From Ceratothoa steindachneri (taxonomy: Eukaryota; Arthropoda; Malacostraca; Isopoda; Cymothoidae): a stretch of 64,000 nt of DNA. Made by a program: the position numbers and the translations under genes. Numbering within the stretch: the stretch's first letter is position 1; each line of letters opens with the position of its first letter. The stretch is taken from the NCBI GenBank assembly GCA_963969495.1, contig OZ018326.1, positions 150,937,806 to 151,001,805 of the forward strand, written 5' to 3'. This document shows, one piece after another, positions 10,854 through 22,539 of this stretch. The notes under the pieces are model-generated. The model made no database searches. It was not told the DNA's origin and saw only the letters and a list, made by a program, of their open reading frames with translations.

Positions 10854-13800
10854 CTACAAAAAACAACAACAACAATAACAAAAAAAACTAGTTAAATACA
10901 AGGGAGAAGACGGCCTCCACCCAGAAGTCAACAAGTCCACCAGTGAATGTGCACGCACTCGTTCCGAGTACAAACGACAGGCGGTAGCGACCCCGTCCAT
11001 CACGGTACCGGGACAGGTACCGGCACATTCGAAAAGAATGTGCCGACCATTCTGTGGGACGACGCAGTCGTCGCAATAGAGCGCAGGCAAGCGCTCCATC
11101 AAATAAAGATGCGTCACAACAGTGTGTCCAATTCGGAGACGAGAGAAAGCGACCTGAAGCCGTCGCGGCATTGGGGATTAGGATAATGGGAACAATTGCG
11201 GCGCAATGGCACGCAACTTTAAGTTCCCTTCGACCGTCTCCCATCTTCTTTGCCAGGCAGTCCGAAGAGCTGCCCGTATTCCGGCCATGTAGTCGGTGTG
11301 AGGAAGAGGGAAACGCTGGTCCAAGGGCAGAGTCTTCGTGGACTCTTTGGCGCCCCCACGGACGCGCTTATTCTCCGCAATTCCTACATGTCCAGGAACA
11401 CAGCAGAAGATAATCTTGACAACTGCCTGGCTCGCTAAAACCGTGGCGTCACGGATATCACGAACCAGGGGATGCGGAGATTCCAATGCCCCGAGAGCAC
11501 TCAGGGCGCTTTGTGAGTCGCTATAGATCACAATCCGGTCTCCGAACCGGGCACGTAGCGAAATCTCCTGTACCGAGTGGTGTATTGCCACCAGCTCGGC
11601 CGTGAAGACAGACTCAGCGCCTGGCAGAGCCCCGCTGACTTCAAACAAAGTGGATACGGCGTGGAAACCGACCCCCTCTTCAGACTTGGAGCCTTCCGTA
11701 TACACTGGGACGGTTCCAGCGTGACACGAGGTGTGCTCCAAAAGTTTCGAACGCAATACTCCCGGCGCTGTACAAGCTTTGGGAGCAGAGGCGTGGCGAC
11801 AAATAGACAAATGTGGTACCCTCCAAGGCGGGGTCCTGGGCAGAACCAAGGGCGCCACCAGCCCGAGAGTTACATCTAGCTCTCGAAGGAGTCTCCTGGC
11901 CCTAAACCCAAAGGGCTTAGGGTACAACTAACGTCGCTCGGTGGCATAGGAACCGTCGAGATCAGATGCGGATGCAGTGAGAGCTATTGGCGACTGAGTG
12001 AGGCGCCGGGCTCGCGCGTAAAAGCGAGTAATGCACTGCGCGCGGCGTAGAGCGAGTGGCATCTCCCCAGCATCGACCAACAGGCTCTCAATGGGAAAGT
12101 GCGGAAGGCACCGGTCGCAAAGCGAAAGCCGGTGTGGTGGATCGAGTCCAGCTTCGGCAATAAACGCTCGGCTGCGGATGCATAAAACTCGCATCTGTAT
12201 TCGAGTTTCGAACGAAAAAACGATCGATAAAAAAGTAGGGCAGTAGCCCTATCAGCACCTCAAGCGCTGAACGTCACGGAACGGAGAATATCCATGGCGC
12301 TGGCACAAGAGACCCTAAGGCTGCGAATATGAGCCTTCCAGGTGAGGTGTCGGTCAAAGGCAAGACCAAGGAAATGGTGCGATTCCTCTACTTCCAGGCG
12401 TCCCCGATTAAGAAACAAGTCTGGGTCTGGGTGGAGGCGCATATGGCGGCAGAAGTGCACCACCTTAGTCTTGGCCAAAGAAAACCGAAACCTGTGCGCT
12501 TCGGCATAGCGAGAAACGCGGTTCAATGCCTGTTGGGATCGACGCTCCAGAGTTGGCATATGGGCCGTGCAAAAAGAGATTTAAAGGTCGTCCACGTAGA
12601 GCGTTGTGAGAACATCTTCCAGCAGCACCAAGGTGATGCCATTGATGCTCAGGGCTAAGAGTGTGACACTGAGGACACTTTCCTGCGGGACACCCTTTTT
12701 CTGATCCTTTGGGCCGGAGAGGGCTCCCCCTCACTCGTACTCGGAATCGACGATCTCAAAAAAATTCAGATATGAACATTGGGAGGCGTCACCTCGCCCC
12801 CAGCGTGTGAAGAGTCTCCATGATACCGTATCGCCATGCGGTATCATAGGCCTTCTTCAGATCGAAAAACACAGTGGTGTAGTGCTGTCTACGAAGGAAG
12901 GCCTCGCAGACGGCATTTTCCAGTCGGAGCAGAGCATCCGACGTGGAGTGGAACTTGCGGAAGCCGCACTGTGCAGGAAACAGATGGCCTCCGCTGTCCA
13001 GGAAAAAGGCTAATCTAACATTTACCAATTTCTCAATAAACTTGCAAACGCAAGAGGTTAGAGAGATTGGGTGAAACCGGCGGGAGTAGCGTGATCTCTT
13101 CCCGGTTTCCAAAACGCGAGCACAGTAGCAATTCGCCAGGAATCTGGGAGTAGACCCTCCACCCAGATCCTGTTGAACAAATCTGACAGAAAGGCCATGC
13201 CTCGCTCACGCAGGTGTCGAAGCATGGCGTACGGGACATCGTCCGGACCATGGGCCGTGTCCGCGCACGAAGCAAGAGCGGGGCGCAACTCACTCACAGT
13301 AAACCTGTCATTGAAGGGTTCTCCACCTCTGGAGGTAGAGTCCAGCCGGCGGCCTTCCGCGACATCACGACGTGCATTTAACGCTGGCGGAGCAGCATCC
13401 CGGCTAGAGAATGCGGAGAAAGCGGTCGTAGAGGATTCCGCCACGGACGCGGGGTCCGAGATTGCGGTCCCATTCTCCTGGAGAACGGGAAAGGGGTCCT
13501 GCGAGAACTTGCTCCGAATCCTTTTGACTCGCTTCCACATCTCTACAAGATGTGTCTCCCCGTTAACTCTAGACACGTATGCCCGTCAAGAAGAGCGGGG
13601 GGCGTGCTTTGAAATATACCGGAACCTTGCTTGAGCCCGATGAAATTCAGCGACAGTAAAATCATTCGGGCGGTGCTTATAGCGCATGTAGGCATAAGGC
13701 TTATGTTTAAGGGCCGTCTCACACTCTGCCGACCACCATGGGAATGGTCGGCGTGAAAAATGGCCAGAAGTTCTGGGAATAGTAGTTAGGCCCGCAGCGA

Positions 13801-14590
13801 AGAAGTTGCCGGAGAACTCAACGGCCTCATCTACCGAACTTATCTCCTTGACTGAGATAGAGAATTTAGTCATTTACTGAAATGCAGGCCACCGCACCCG
13901 CGCCAAGCACCACCGAGGTGTGCTCTCAGGCGGCAGTTGCCCTGAAAATACTATTTAAATGGGAAAGTGATCACTACCATCGAGGTCACCGACCGCTGCC
14001 CAATCAAAATCAGGCTGGGCATTCGAAGAGTACAAAGATAGATCAAGGCAAGAAAAGGAAGTGGTTCTTGGGCAGTGATGCGCAAACTCATCCACATTTA
14101 GGACACCTATCTCATGCTCTTCGATCAGATCGGCAAGGACTTGTCCCCTGGGATTTATTGAGTAATCTCCCCAAAGATGATGCCTCCTGTTCAGATCTCC
14201 AAGCAAGAGAAAGGGACTAAGCAACCGTGCCACGACGCGGCGAAAGTCCACCACGTCAAAGTCAGCTGACGGTGGAATGTACGCAGAAATGATAGTATAC
14301 CTTCTTTCCAAGTGAAGCTGCAGCGCCATTGCCTGAAAGGAGGTATCTAAAGTGAAATGAAGAACGGAGACATCATGCCGGGTGTAAACCGCGCATCTCC
14401 CAGCCCGGCCATCCGGTGGTCGCAAGACCCTTATACACCGGGAGGGCGGGCAGGGGGCACGCGCTTAGTATGATCTCCTTCAGAAAAATGGCGAACGGGG
14501 AACAGGACGAGACGAGCCTCCGCAGCTCCTCCAAGTTGGCCCGAAGTACACGGGAATTTCTTTAAAGGAATATGCCCTCCAGGCCTAGCT
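10854..14590 (-). pseudogene. LINE ORF2: endonuclease, reverse transcriptase, RNase H, zinc knuckle (frame-broken)
   Basis: In order on the minus strand: APE-type endonuclease (about 14590-13590) with RANLEELRRLV, SAYIPP, LLLGDLNRRHHLWGD, CLDLSL and GSDHFPI; reverse transcriptase (13576-12260) with PISLTSCVCKFIEKLV, VFFDLKKAYDTAW (motif A), GVPQESVLS (motif B) and LYVDDL (motif C, followed at once by a stop); RNase H (11927-11178) with VYTEGSK, FTAELVAI, YSDSQSAL and VPGHVGIAEN; and a C-terminal FSRLRIGHT plus CDDC...HILFEC knuckle (11171-10854). The first RNase H acidic residue is Glu where Asp is usual. Multiple frameshifts interrupt the polyprotein, for instance near 12740 and 13060, so it encodes no complete enzyme now. 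Confidence 0.85.
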
Positions 14591-15178
14591 CTTCGAACAG
14601 AAGACCCTCACAGGAATGGCCGTACGCTTCCTGGAGGCAGAACCCCGGGCGCCGATAGATGGACAAAGCGCTGAAGGCGCTGTCGCCTTCGAGGACTTAT
14701 TGGGGAGGTTGGGCTCGCCATGCGAGTCTTTTCCTCCCTCCGCCTCCAAACCTTAGGTGGGCGTTGCGGCTTCGGAGGCAGGGGGCCCTCTTTTCGAGGA
14801 ACCACCATCTCTGAGCCACTCAGTCCACCACTAGGCGTAGGCGAAGGAGCCGAAGCTCCTTTGTTGCTGTCTTCCTTTCGGGGGACAGCTTTAGGAACCC
14901 CGGAAGATGGCCTGGCGACCAACTTCAGGGGTGGTGCCTTCTCTGAGTCTAACGACTCGGTAGAGACGCGTAGCCCTTTCGCCTTACGGGAAACGGTCAC
15001 ACTGGAAGAAGAGAGGGGAGCCCTGGTTTTAGCCGGGGCAGGGTATGAACCCTTTTTCCTGCCAGCTTTACCAGGGAAGCACCCGGGTTGAGTAGAGCCT
15101 GCAGAAGGGCTCCGAATGGGCGCGGAAACAACTGTGCTCGTTGGCCTAGATGGGCCAGGAGCAGAGGGTGCTTTCTAA

Positions 15179-17001
15179 CTATTGAGGTATAAGACGTCCC
15201 AGGCAGAGCCGGGCGCGCCAGAACCAAGTCCGTTGCCTCGCGGAATGAGAGTCGATCCTGGGCTTGAACGACCAGGATTTCTTTCTCAAGGAGATATGCA
15301 CCACATTACTTCGAAGAAGTGGGGTGCGGCTCTCCGCATTGACACACTTGGCCACACACGATTTAGTTTTATCGTGTGTGGCCTTAGAGCAATTAACACA
15401 GAATTCGTGTGACACAGACTTTGCACGTCTACAAGAACGATTAGTATGGCCGAAGCGGTGATAGTAATAGCACCGCCACGGCAGTGGCACGAATGCCTTC
15501 ACTAGGTAGTGGTACCAACTGGCACGCACGGACAAAGGGAGCTTGTCACAGTCTAACGTGACAAGGAGTGTAGGGGTGGGTCTCGAGGCCCCTCCCTGTT
15601 TCCTCATCACACGTTCGATCTTGACCACCCCATGGTCGGCCAGCTCTAAGGTGATGTCCTCTATGGAATAGTCAACGGGTTCCCTCGCATAAACTACTCC
15701 TTTCACAAAGTTCATGGTAGAGTGCGTCGTCACACTCACCGGGATGCCATGAAGTGTCTGAAGAGCATATATCTTGGCCGCCTCGGTGGGATTCGCCGCA
15801 TTTGCCAGAAGGCTCCCGTCCGAGAAACGGGTCAACTTCGGCTCTCTACCAATTACACTAGCTAATGCTCTCCTCTGATGGATCATGTTGCCCTTGGCCA
15901 ACATACTGCCATCAGTGGAGCGAATAACTAGGAAGCGGTTAAAGCCAGCTGGCTCGAAAACGCCAGGTAGCCTCTGAATGAGGGGCCCCGATGTTATCGA
16001 GGATCTGCCCTGCGCTCTTTTCGTCTTAGTTGGGGGCTCCGGACCCAGGGGGGGCGGGGGGCCGGATGTACCAATCTTGGCTTGATCGCTTGCCAAAGTG
16101 GCAGCAGACTCATCCTATCCCGCATCCCCCGCGGATGGAGCGGAGCCCAGAGTCTTTTTAGTCTTTTTTTTGTTCTTTTTCTTTTTTGAAGAGGAGGGCA
16201 GGGAATGCACCCGCTTCTCACCTCCGCCTTTAGGATCCCCTTGGCTAGATGGACCGGCCTTAGCCAGGTCCTTCTTCGAAATGGAGAAGGTCCTGGTGGT
16301 CGTAGGGAACCAGTTGGAGGAGATCCCTCCCCTATTTGTACTGCCTCGGAAAACCCAGCCATTTGAGAAGGACCTTGCATAGGGGCGGATTCGGGTTCGG
16401 TGCTTGGCGCCGAGCCCGGATTCCCCCCCATGGAAGGCCCTACCGTCTGAGGCTGGGTTGCCTAACGGACCATGTCTATCTCAGGGTGTCCTCCAGTTGG
16501 CCATCCCCCCTCCCCCAGGACATCGCAGGTCCCGTTGGTATCATTGTCTCTATTCAGGTGTGGGGAGGAAGAGGCCTTGACCCCGTCAAGGTTTAATATT
16601 CTGCTCAGCAGGTCTTTTGAGGAAAGCGACCGAAGGGGCCTGGCTTCTCTCTCCCCATTAAGGGGGTTTACCCTAGCGAGCCGCTTCAATGGGGAGCGGT
16701 TGGCTATGGGCTGCCTGCTGGCTTTCTTGGCAGTCCCCTTGGAAAGAAAAGGAGGCACTGCCGCTGGAAGCAGGGAGGTGCTCGAAAGCACCTCCAGAGA
16801 AGGGAGTGATGGAGAGTCTCTTACACCCGTAGGCTTATGAGAGGAGTAAGCCTCCTCTCCAGGTGAAGAAATATGGAGGGGCCCCTGTACAAGCACAGGG
16901 GGGGGAACCTCCATTTTTTCTGTGGAGCTGCCCGAGTGCGGCTCCGTCGATGTAACAGGGGAAGTTAAGGGTTGTTTTTTAAGTTGTTTATTATTGGGCA
17001 T
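15179..17001 (-). pseudogene. LINE ORF1, gag-like nucleic-acid-binding protein (frame-broken)
   Basis: The start ATG at 17001 opens a 179-codon proline- and serine-rich N-terminal part (to 16462). The reading then continues in other frames: a stretch at 15994-16431 and a 305-codon stretch at 15179-16096. The latter has a folded region (KTKRAQGRSSITSGPLIQRL ... FNRFLVIRSTDG) followed by zinc-knuckle motifs: CYYYHRFGHTNRSC, in which the second cysteine appears replaced by tyrosine, and CVNCSKATHDKTKSC. ORF1 proteins of I-type LINEs coat the RNA and assist reverse transcription. At least two frameshifts separate the parts. A basic, serine/proline-rich tail extends to about 14608. Confidence 0.7.
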
Positions 17002-17460
17002 GGTGACCCTGTATTTTCTACGGGAAGCAATAGTTCATCACCCCTCGCAGTAGCCCGCACTTCAATGGGTGCGTACAGGCCTGGGAGAGCCAGGTGCCCC
17101 CATTCAGGACCCCTCTTCTAGCCTGGTGGCCTGGAAGTCCATCGGCATGGCGGCTCTACCTTAGACACGGAGTAAAATTGATCGTGTGTGAAGAGGAAAT
17201 GAAAAGGGATGTGAGGAAGGTATGGGTGGGGATGAAGCAGGTTGTTAAAAAAAAACATCTTGGACCGGAGCTCAGGGGTTAGGGAACATTGTCGCCTTCC
17301 CCCTCAGCCCCGATTCGGGACGGTTGGCGGAGAAGAAGGTCAGCATCTACCCTGTGAAATTAGAGGCCGACCAGAGAATGTTGTGGGAGAGGTTGTATCA
17401 AAAGCGACGAAGTAGAGGAGAAATACAGGCTGTCTGAAAGAAGGAGAAGAGGCTAAGCTT

Positions 17461-17471
17461 AGTTACCGAGA
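17461..17471. repeat. Target-site duplication, right copy
   Basis: agttaccgaga at the 5' boundary of the young LINE, pairing with 10651-10662. Just beyond it the older LINE resumes with ggtcggctgcgg, as in the unoccupied copy at 43525. Confidence 0.72.
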
Positions 17472-18393
17472 GGTCGGCTGCGGATATAGTAAGGGCAGTT
17501 GGCAACTGAGGATGAAGGAGGGCTCACGCGTAGTGCTGCATAATCCACTATACACGGTGCAGAGCAAATAGCCTCTCTCAAGCATCAACAAGTGTCTTTC
17601 ATTTGGGAAAGTAGAGAAAACACCGTAGCCGGTGGAGATCGTTGTGGTGGTTCGAGTCCACCTTCCGCAATACACGCTCAGCTTCTGATGCATAAGCCTC
17701 GTTAAAGAATCACCACGGCCTATTGCAGGGATATCTTGGCCATGAATCTCCTGGCTTGGCTGAGAAAGGTCAAAAAGAAAACAGAATAAGTCTTTCAGCA
17801 GAAACGTGTCCTAGCCAAAAGTCAAGACCGTCAAAGAGTGGTTGGGATCTAAAATGAGCTTCTTCCCAAAGAGATTTTTTGACCGCAGTTGCATTGCCTC
17901 ACTCCCATTGACTACAGCGTGTGGCGTATGTCGAGGGCAAGGCTTGTATGGTCCTCGACAGAAACGACTATTAGCTGAATTCCTCCATCAAACGTGTGTG
18001 GCTCAGCATAAGGAACGACTTTGTTCGCAACATGTGTGCAGACTTCAGGTCTCTTCTGAAGAGCGTACTCGCCATCGAGGGGGGGCCATATTGACTAATA
18101 TTACAATTTAAACACATATTTCTATGTTAAAGCAATAAAATGTCTAACTCTATCAAATCTATCATTTTGTCATTTGTCAACAGCGTCGAAACAAGTATAA
18201 CAGGATTTTTTCAATACCCTTAAGAGTGTAGCAAAACGATCTTTCGGCAGCAGTGAGTTGATAACTTTGAAGCTCAGGGCAATGGTTGCCAGAGAGGGTT
18301 TCACCACTCGTAGTCGGATTCAAAGATTTCTTGTGGAGTGTTTCCATGATACCCTATCGCACTGCGGTATCATATAACTTTTCCAGATCGAAC
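17472..18393 (-). mobile_element. Older I-type LINE fragment, right half, containing a mariner-like piece
   Basis: Continues the fragment at 10284-10650 and matches 43525-44430. LINE sequence runs to about 17696 (aatacacgctcagcttctgatgc). It is replaced there by a Tc1/mariner fragment and resumes near 18222 (tctttcggcagcagtgag) with RT-region sequence until 18393, where block B begins (ccagatcg then aactgttat). About 390 bases of LINE are missing at the transposon relative to 12200-12590. Confidence 0.72.
17697..18222 (+). pseudogene. Tc1/mariner-family transposase C-terminal fragment inside old LINE (copy 1)
   Basis: On the plus strand the broken reading frames give VKTVKEWLGS, FFPKRFF and NDFVRNMCADFRSLLKSVL. 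These correspond to the FLPKEFWLP...LNPTDYSVW and NDFVRNVCAVFRSLLKIVL segments of the better copy at 43733-44253. They are characteristic of the C-terminal catalytic part of Tc1/mariner transposases (PxSPDLNPxDY-VW). The rest of the gene is absent and no clear inverted ends are seen. Both copies share the same junctions with the LINE, so the insertion predates the block duplication. Confidence 0.6.
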
Positions 18394-18394
18394 T

Positions 18395-19700
18395 GTTATT
18401 ATAACTAGGAGGAGATAATGCCAGACTCCTAACTTATTGAAGGGAATGATGCTTAGAGATGATATTGAACTAATTCAGGATATCCTGTGATTCTAAGCAC
18501 GAATAATTTCATCTGATCCTCATAAACAGAAGAGTGATGAGTTTTTTCATATTTGTACATATCTAAGGTATTCAATTGATTCATATTTTTAAAATTCTGC
18601 TCCAAACTTAAACGAGGTTCAAAGTTATTTTTTGTTAAGTATAAATAAATGAAACCAGAAACGCGACGTGCATTATGCAATTGGTCATAAGCAATGTGTG
18701 TTAAATTTGAACAAGGTAAATCATAACATAAGGGACCATGACAGTTATGCGGAAGCACGTTTTATACTTTTGGGGGATCAATCAAGTAGGCAACTTTGAA
18801 GGGGAATAATAAGCGATGGATACTATGAAATAGTACGAAGGAATTTTCTAGGTGACGACGATTCGTTGAAAGACACTATTGTATATAATCGTAATTAACA
18901 AAATGTTCTCTTAAGTCATATGAAAATAATTAAGATCAGATATATATATACATTTACAATACAAAAAATAGAAACAAACCATGAATTTATTGATGAATTA
19001 TTGGTATTATTAAGAAAACTTAAATTCCTTAGGGAAAGCATCAGATGCCTAATAGAATTCCTTAATATGTCATTTTCCGAAGCTATTCAGTCATTTTAAC
19101 TGACATTCTACTGTTCTTTCCTTTTATGGAAGCATTTGAACCAGTGGAAAGTAGCTGGAGTTTCCGGTAATAGGTAGTTTTACCACAAAATAACACTATA
19201 CTTATATAGGCCTTAATTTTGTGAGAATATAAGATCTTATTATTTATGCTTCATGTGTAAAACTTCTCTGAAAAAGACTAGCAAAAAATTTTACAAAAGT
19301 TTTAGATCCAAATTAAAATAAAATTTGCGATAAAAGTATAAGGCCACCTAAATTTGTCCCTTTCAGATTTTCTTGATAAGTAAATCTTTCTACTTTGGAT
19401 GCAAATTTCCATCTTCTCGCAAAGAACCCTCAAATCTGCAAGTCAGTTATCTGAACTTTTAGGATATATACGTCATCAGTGTATAGATTCTTATTGACCT
19501 ATTTCTCGTATTTTCCTGCCTTCAAACGGAACATCTATAGTTCTAGATTTCTTTGAAAAGACGTCAATTTCTTTATTTTTCTATATTCCATTAACAAGCT
19601 TGAATTCTCTAAGATTACTCGAGTAATATGCATTGATTAAATTAATACTTTCAGTTTTGTTATATTATTTGAGAAGATGTAGACAAGCCTACAACACATA
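18395..19700 (-). repeat. Block B copy 6, lacking the LDLa exon
   Basis: Closely matches 46400-47750. It contains the LRR-like relic and AT-rich intron-like DNA but stops before the position of the (TA)n array and LDLa exon found in other B blocks. A stretch near 19390-19450 (minus LTCRFEGSLREDGN) is also present at 47530-47590 and is only briefly open. Confidence 0.65.
18453..18758 (-). pseudogene. Leucine-rich-repeat N-cap-like relic (block B, copy 6)
   Basis: This is the paralogue of the relic at 46534-46773, with the same NCHGPLCYDLPCSNLTHI start and FKNMNQLNTLDMYK end. It reads open further, through a run homologous to intron in the other copies, so the extra length is probably chance. 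The codon aligned with the other copy's ATG is GTG here, which argues against a true translation start. The in-frame TAA just upstream is shared. Matching but more decayed sequence occurs at about 480-740, 30960-31110, 51790-51940 and 61690-61830. Confidence 0.33.
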
Positions 19701-19960
19701 ATACACAGGAAATTAATTTGTTTTTTTCCTGATATTATTTTCCATGCTGTCATCAATAATTAAATGCTCTTCTGTTCTCACAATGAAGCTTCAATTCTAA
19801 ATGCTCTAAATTATCTTCTGAAGATGCATTGACATCATTTTTGCTCCAGAATTTTAACGGTAAGTTTAATTAAGAGTTAGGATGTAATCCTCATGTTAAC
19901 ATTGACGACACACACACTTCTAGAAAGGAGCAAACTAGTACGATATCATCAGAATAATTG
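19700..19960. other. Unassigned AT-rich spacer
   Basis: Joins block B6 to block C1. The minus strand has a 35-codon run (KNDVNASSEDNLEHLELK) that looks protein-like but has no flanking splice sites I trust. Nothing else is recognised. Confidence 0.3.
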
Positions 19961-22480
19961 GCGGTAAAATACAATGATAGGACACAATAATTTGTACACA
20001 GAAATCTTTAATATTTCTGAAATATTTTGTCCTTTCGCCTGCTATGAAACTAACATGGAATTCAATAAACATAGATTTAACAAGAAATACACATAAGATT
20101 TTTTATATATAAGAACAATTACTAATAAAAAAATTTAAAAGGTGACAACAGTATTCAAAGTCTCTAATAACATGCGAGAATATTTTATTAAACTAAATAA
20201 ATCTTAAAAATTCAATGAAAATTGAAAATTCAAGAAACTTCCAGAAATGAAACTGATGTAAACTGCTGAATCGCAGCCCTTCATTCCTTGATAAAGAGTC
20301 CAAAAGGGGAAAGGTCATTTGCTTAGAGCAATGCCGACGGAGCCGCTATCACGATTAAGAAGGAAATCGATTAGAGAACCTGGGAGGGGTTGGATGAGGC
20401 ATATAACTGCGCAAATTGAAATGACATTGACAAAGCTCATGGTTATTTGCCGATAAACAGCTGTAAGGACATCTTAAATAACAGAAACATGGTCATATAC
20501 ATGGGCCATTTCAATGTCCTCTGTCCAGCAAACGGATAAAGAAAGAGTAAAAGAGCATGAAAACATCTGGGAACTACTCGTAGGAGAGATCTGCCATCAA
20601 CTAGGACCTGATTACCAAACTTAAAATAACCAGCAACCAAAAAAATTCTAGCAAATATAAGAAAAACATATCATATCGCAGACTGGGAGAAAGAGAGATG
20701 ACTAGGCACATATACGCCAGAACCATTAAATGAACCATCATTAGAAGCAAAAGATTCAAAATGAGAAAAATAAGGTGCTTGATGCATTGGGCAGATGAAC
20801 GAAATATCCCCAAAACCGGCTACAAGACGGTAAATACTTTTATCTGAAATGGTCCAAAAGAATAGAGAACTATTTGAACAGATAAGAAAAACGCCACAGA
20901 GGAGGAGCTAAACGTTGACGTGAGAAAGACAAAATGAGAATTGACAAGTAAAATAACGGGAAATCAAATTGAGAATTGAAAAGAAACCATCCAAAGGATC
21001 GATGATAATAGAGCAGGCAGGAGTTTAGATAAATTGTGTGGATACCGAATGGGTTACAGTTAGTAATGATGTTTTGGTGTGGATGGATTACAGCCGAAGA
21101 AACAGTGTATGGATTTTTGAGAAGATGTAGAAGAATGTAACTAGAAAAAAGGAAATTAATTTTTAAATTATCAGGAAAAAATTATTTTCTTATATTTATT
21201 TATAATCATAATTATCAATAATAAGTATGTAATAAAACTTTATATTTTACTTCTATTAAAAAAATACTTTTATTTCTATTTTTTAATTTATCATTTAATA
21301 CTTTCAGGTATAATATTTTAAAAGTTATTTTTGGCGAATTTAATGGTTTATGACATTTATTATATTAACAATAATTTAAAAACAATGAAACACATGTATT
21401 TGTTCCATTATATATTGTACTGGGTTATATATGTTCCTCTGGTAGTTGTCGATCAACCAGTGATAGATAGTGAATAGAATAAAAATTCATAATAAGCGTG
21501 AAAATACAATTGAACACGATCAAACAATTAGGCCTAAAACATACTAGTGACGTGATGACACAAAGGCAACCTTTATAAACTATCCATAATAATTAATATT
21601 TACAAATGTGTAAAACTATAAAAAACAATGGTAGGCATTATGTAAACTTACCAATAATTGAAGAAATGAATGAATGACTCAATAGGCTGTTTCAAAATAG
21701 CAATGGCTGCATTGCTGCCCAATCTTTTAATATCGTACGTCTGGCACTAACTAACAGCTGATTGGACATTGGACATATAAAGTGAGGAATATAGTAGAAG
21801 AAATAGTAGGGAAATAGGGAAAAATAATAGGAAAGTGAAAATGAAAAGAAGTGCTGATCGATTGATTTTAATATCGAATACCGTATTTAGTATTCTAGAA
21901 AAAAATATGTAAAAACTAAGGTATAAAAGACTTGTCGCCACCCGAGCGATAGATGAAACATTTTCTTCAAGGGTTTTTATCGCATTTGGGGACAGGGCAA
22001 CCCTTATATCCAGGGTTGGAATACACCCTAAGTTCATTCGTGATATTTCAATATTTTTTTATTTTCGTATTGTCTATTCGATGAGTTAATTTTAAGAAAT
22101 CTGGAGTTGTGGGGGTGAAACATGCCAATAAAATAGGGATTAATGTTCTACAATATATTAATTTAAAAATTGATGAAAAGAGAAAAGTTTAAAATAATAA
22201 CAAGAATTGAAGTCATCAGCAAGAACTCTATACGATCGAGGAGCAAGTAACATTATGTAACTCGTGAGCAAAATAAGCGAACCATTTTCCTTTATTAAAA
22301 TATTTTCTAAAATAATATGAGTAGGTTAATGAAATTTCCTTGCTACATAAAGGATGGATTTAAGATATTTTATGAAGATTTATTATGATACAATCCTATA
22401 TTCAAGAAATTATATTAAATAAAACAACAAAATAAAATATTGACACGTGCAAAATAAAAGAACTATTTTTCAGGAACATT
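19960..22480 (-). repeat. Block C copy 1
   Basis: Repeat block matching 33060-35470 and 54240-56600. It includes a leucine- and phenylalanine-rich region (20443-20813, minus) that is open in different frames in different copies. It also contains a conserved G+C-richer patch at about 21940-22040 (minus GYRVALLPNAIKTLEENVSS in the later copies). The rest is AT-rich. No family is recognised. It ends at gaacattcttgaaatcacct, exactly where the CR1/L2-like LINE begins in the other copies. Confidence 0.65.
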
Positions 22481-22539
22481 CTTGAAATCACCTGGCAATA
22501 TTTTGCTCAGGAGCCAGGAATTGTAACAACCTTCTTTGT

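Larger units (their letters stand above)
10663..17460 (-). mobile_element. Near full-length I-superfamily LINE with RNase H
   Basis: A 6.8-kb non-LTR retrotransposon on the minus strand. Its 3' end is a short A-rich tail (poly(T) on the plus strand at 10663-10674), and its 5' end abuts the right target duplication at 17461. It holds a leader of about 460 bases, a gag-like ORF1 (from 17001), and an ORF2 with APE endonuclease, reverse transcriptase, RNase H and a C-terminal zinc knuckle. It is much richer in G+C than surrounding DNA. Several frameshifts and stops break both ORFs, so this copy is not autonomous as read. It is the best-preserved member of the family that also left pieces at 3.1, 10.3, 17.5, 26.5, 43.1 and 48.3 kb, all on the same strand. 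Confidence 0.88.

Noticed and set aside
17640..17670. ggttcgagtccacc as a tRNA T-loop
   Set aside because: It aligns with the LINE sequence ggatcgagtccagc at about 12140, so the match is coincidental.
20443..20813. Leucine-rich ORFs in block C as a possible membrane protein (also at 33548, 47922, 54745)
   Set aside because: Different frames are open in different copies, stops occur at different places, and the hydrophobicity follows from A/T-rich DNA. No family motif was seen.
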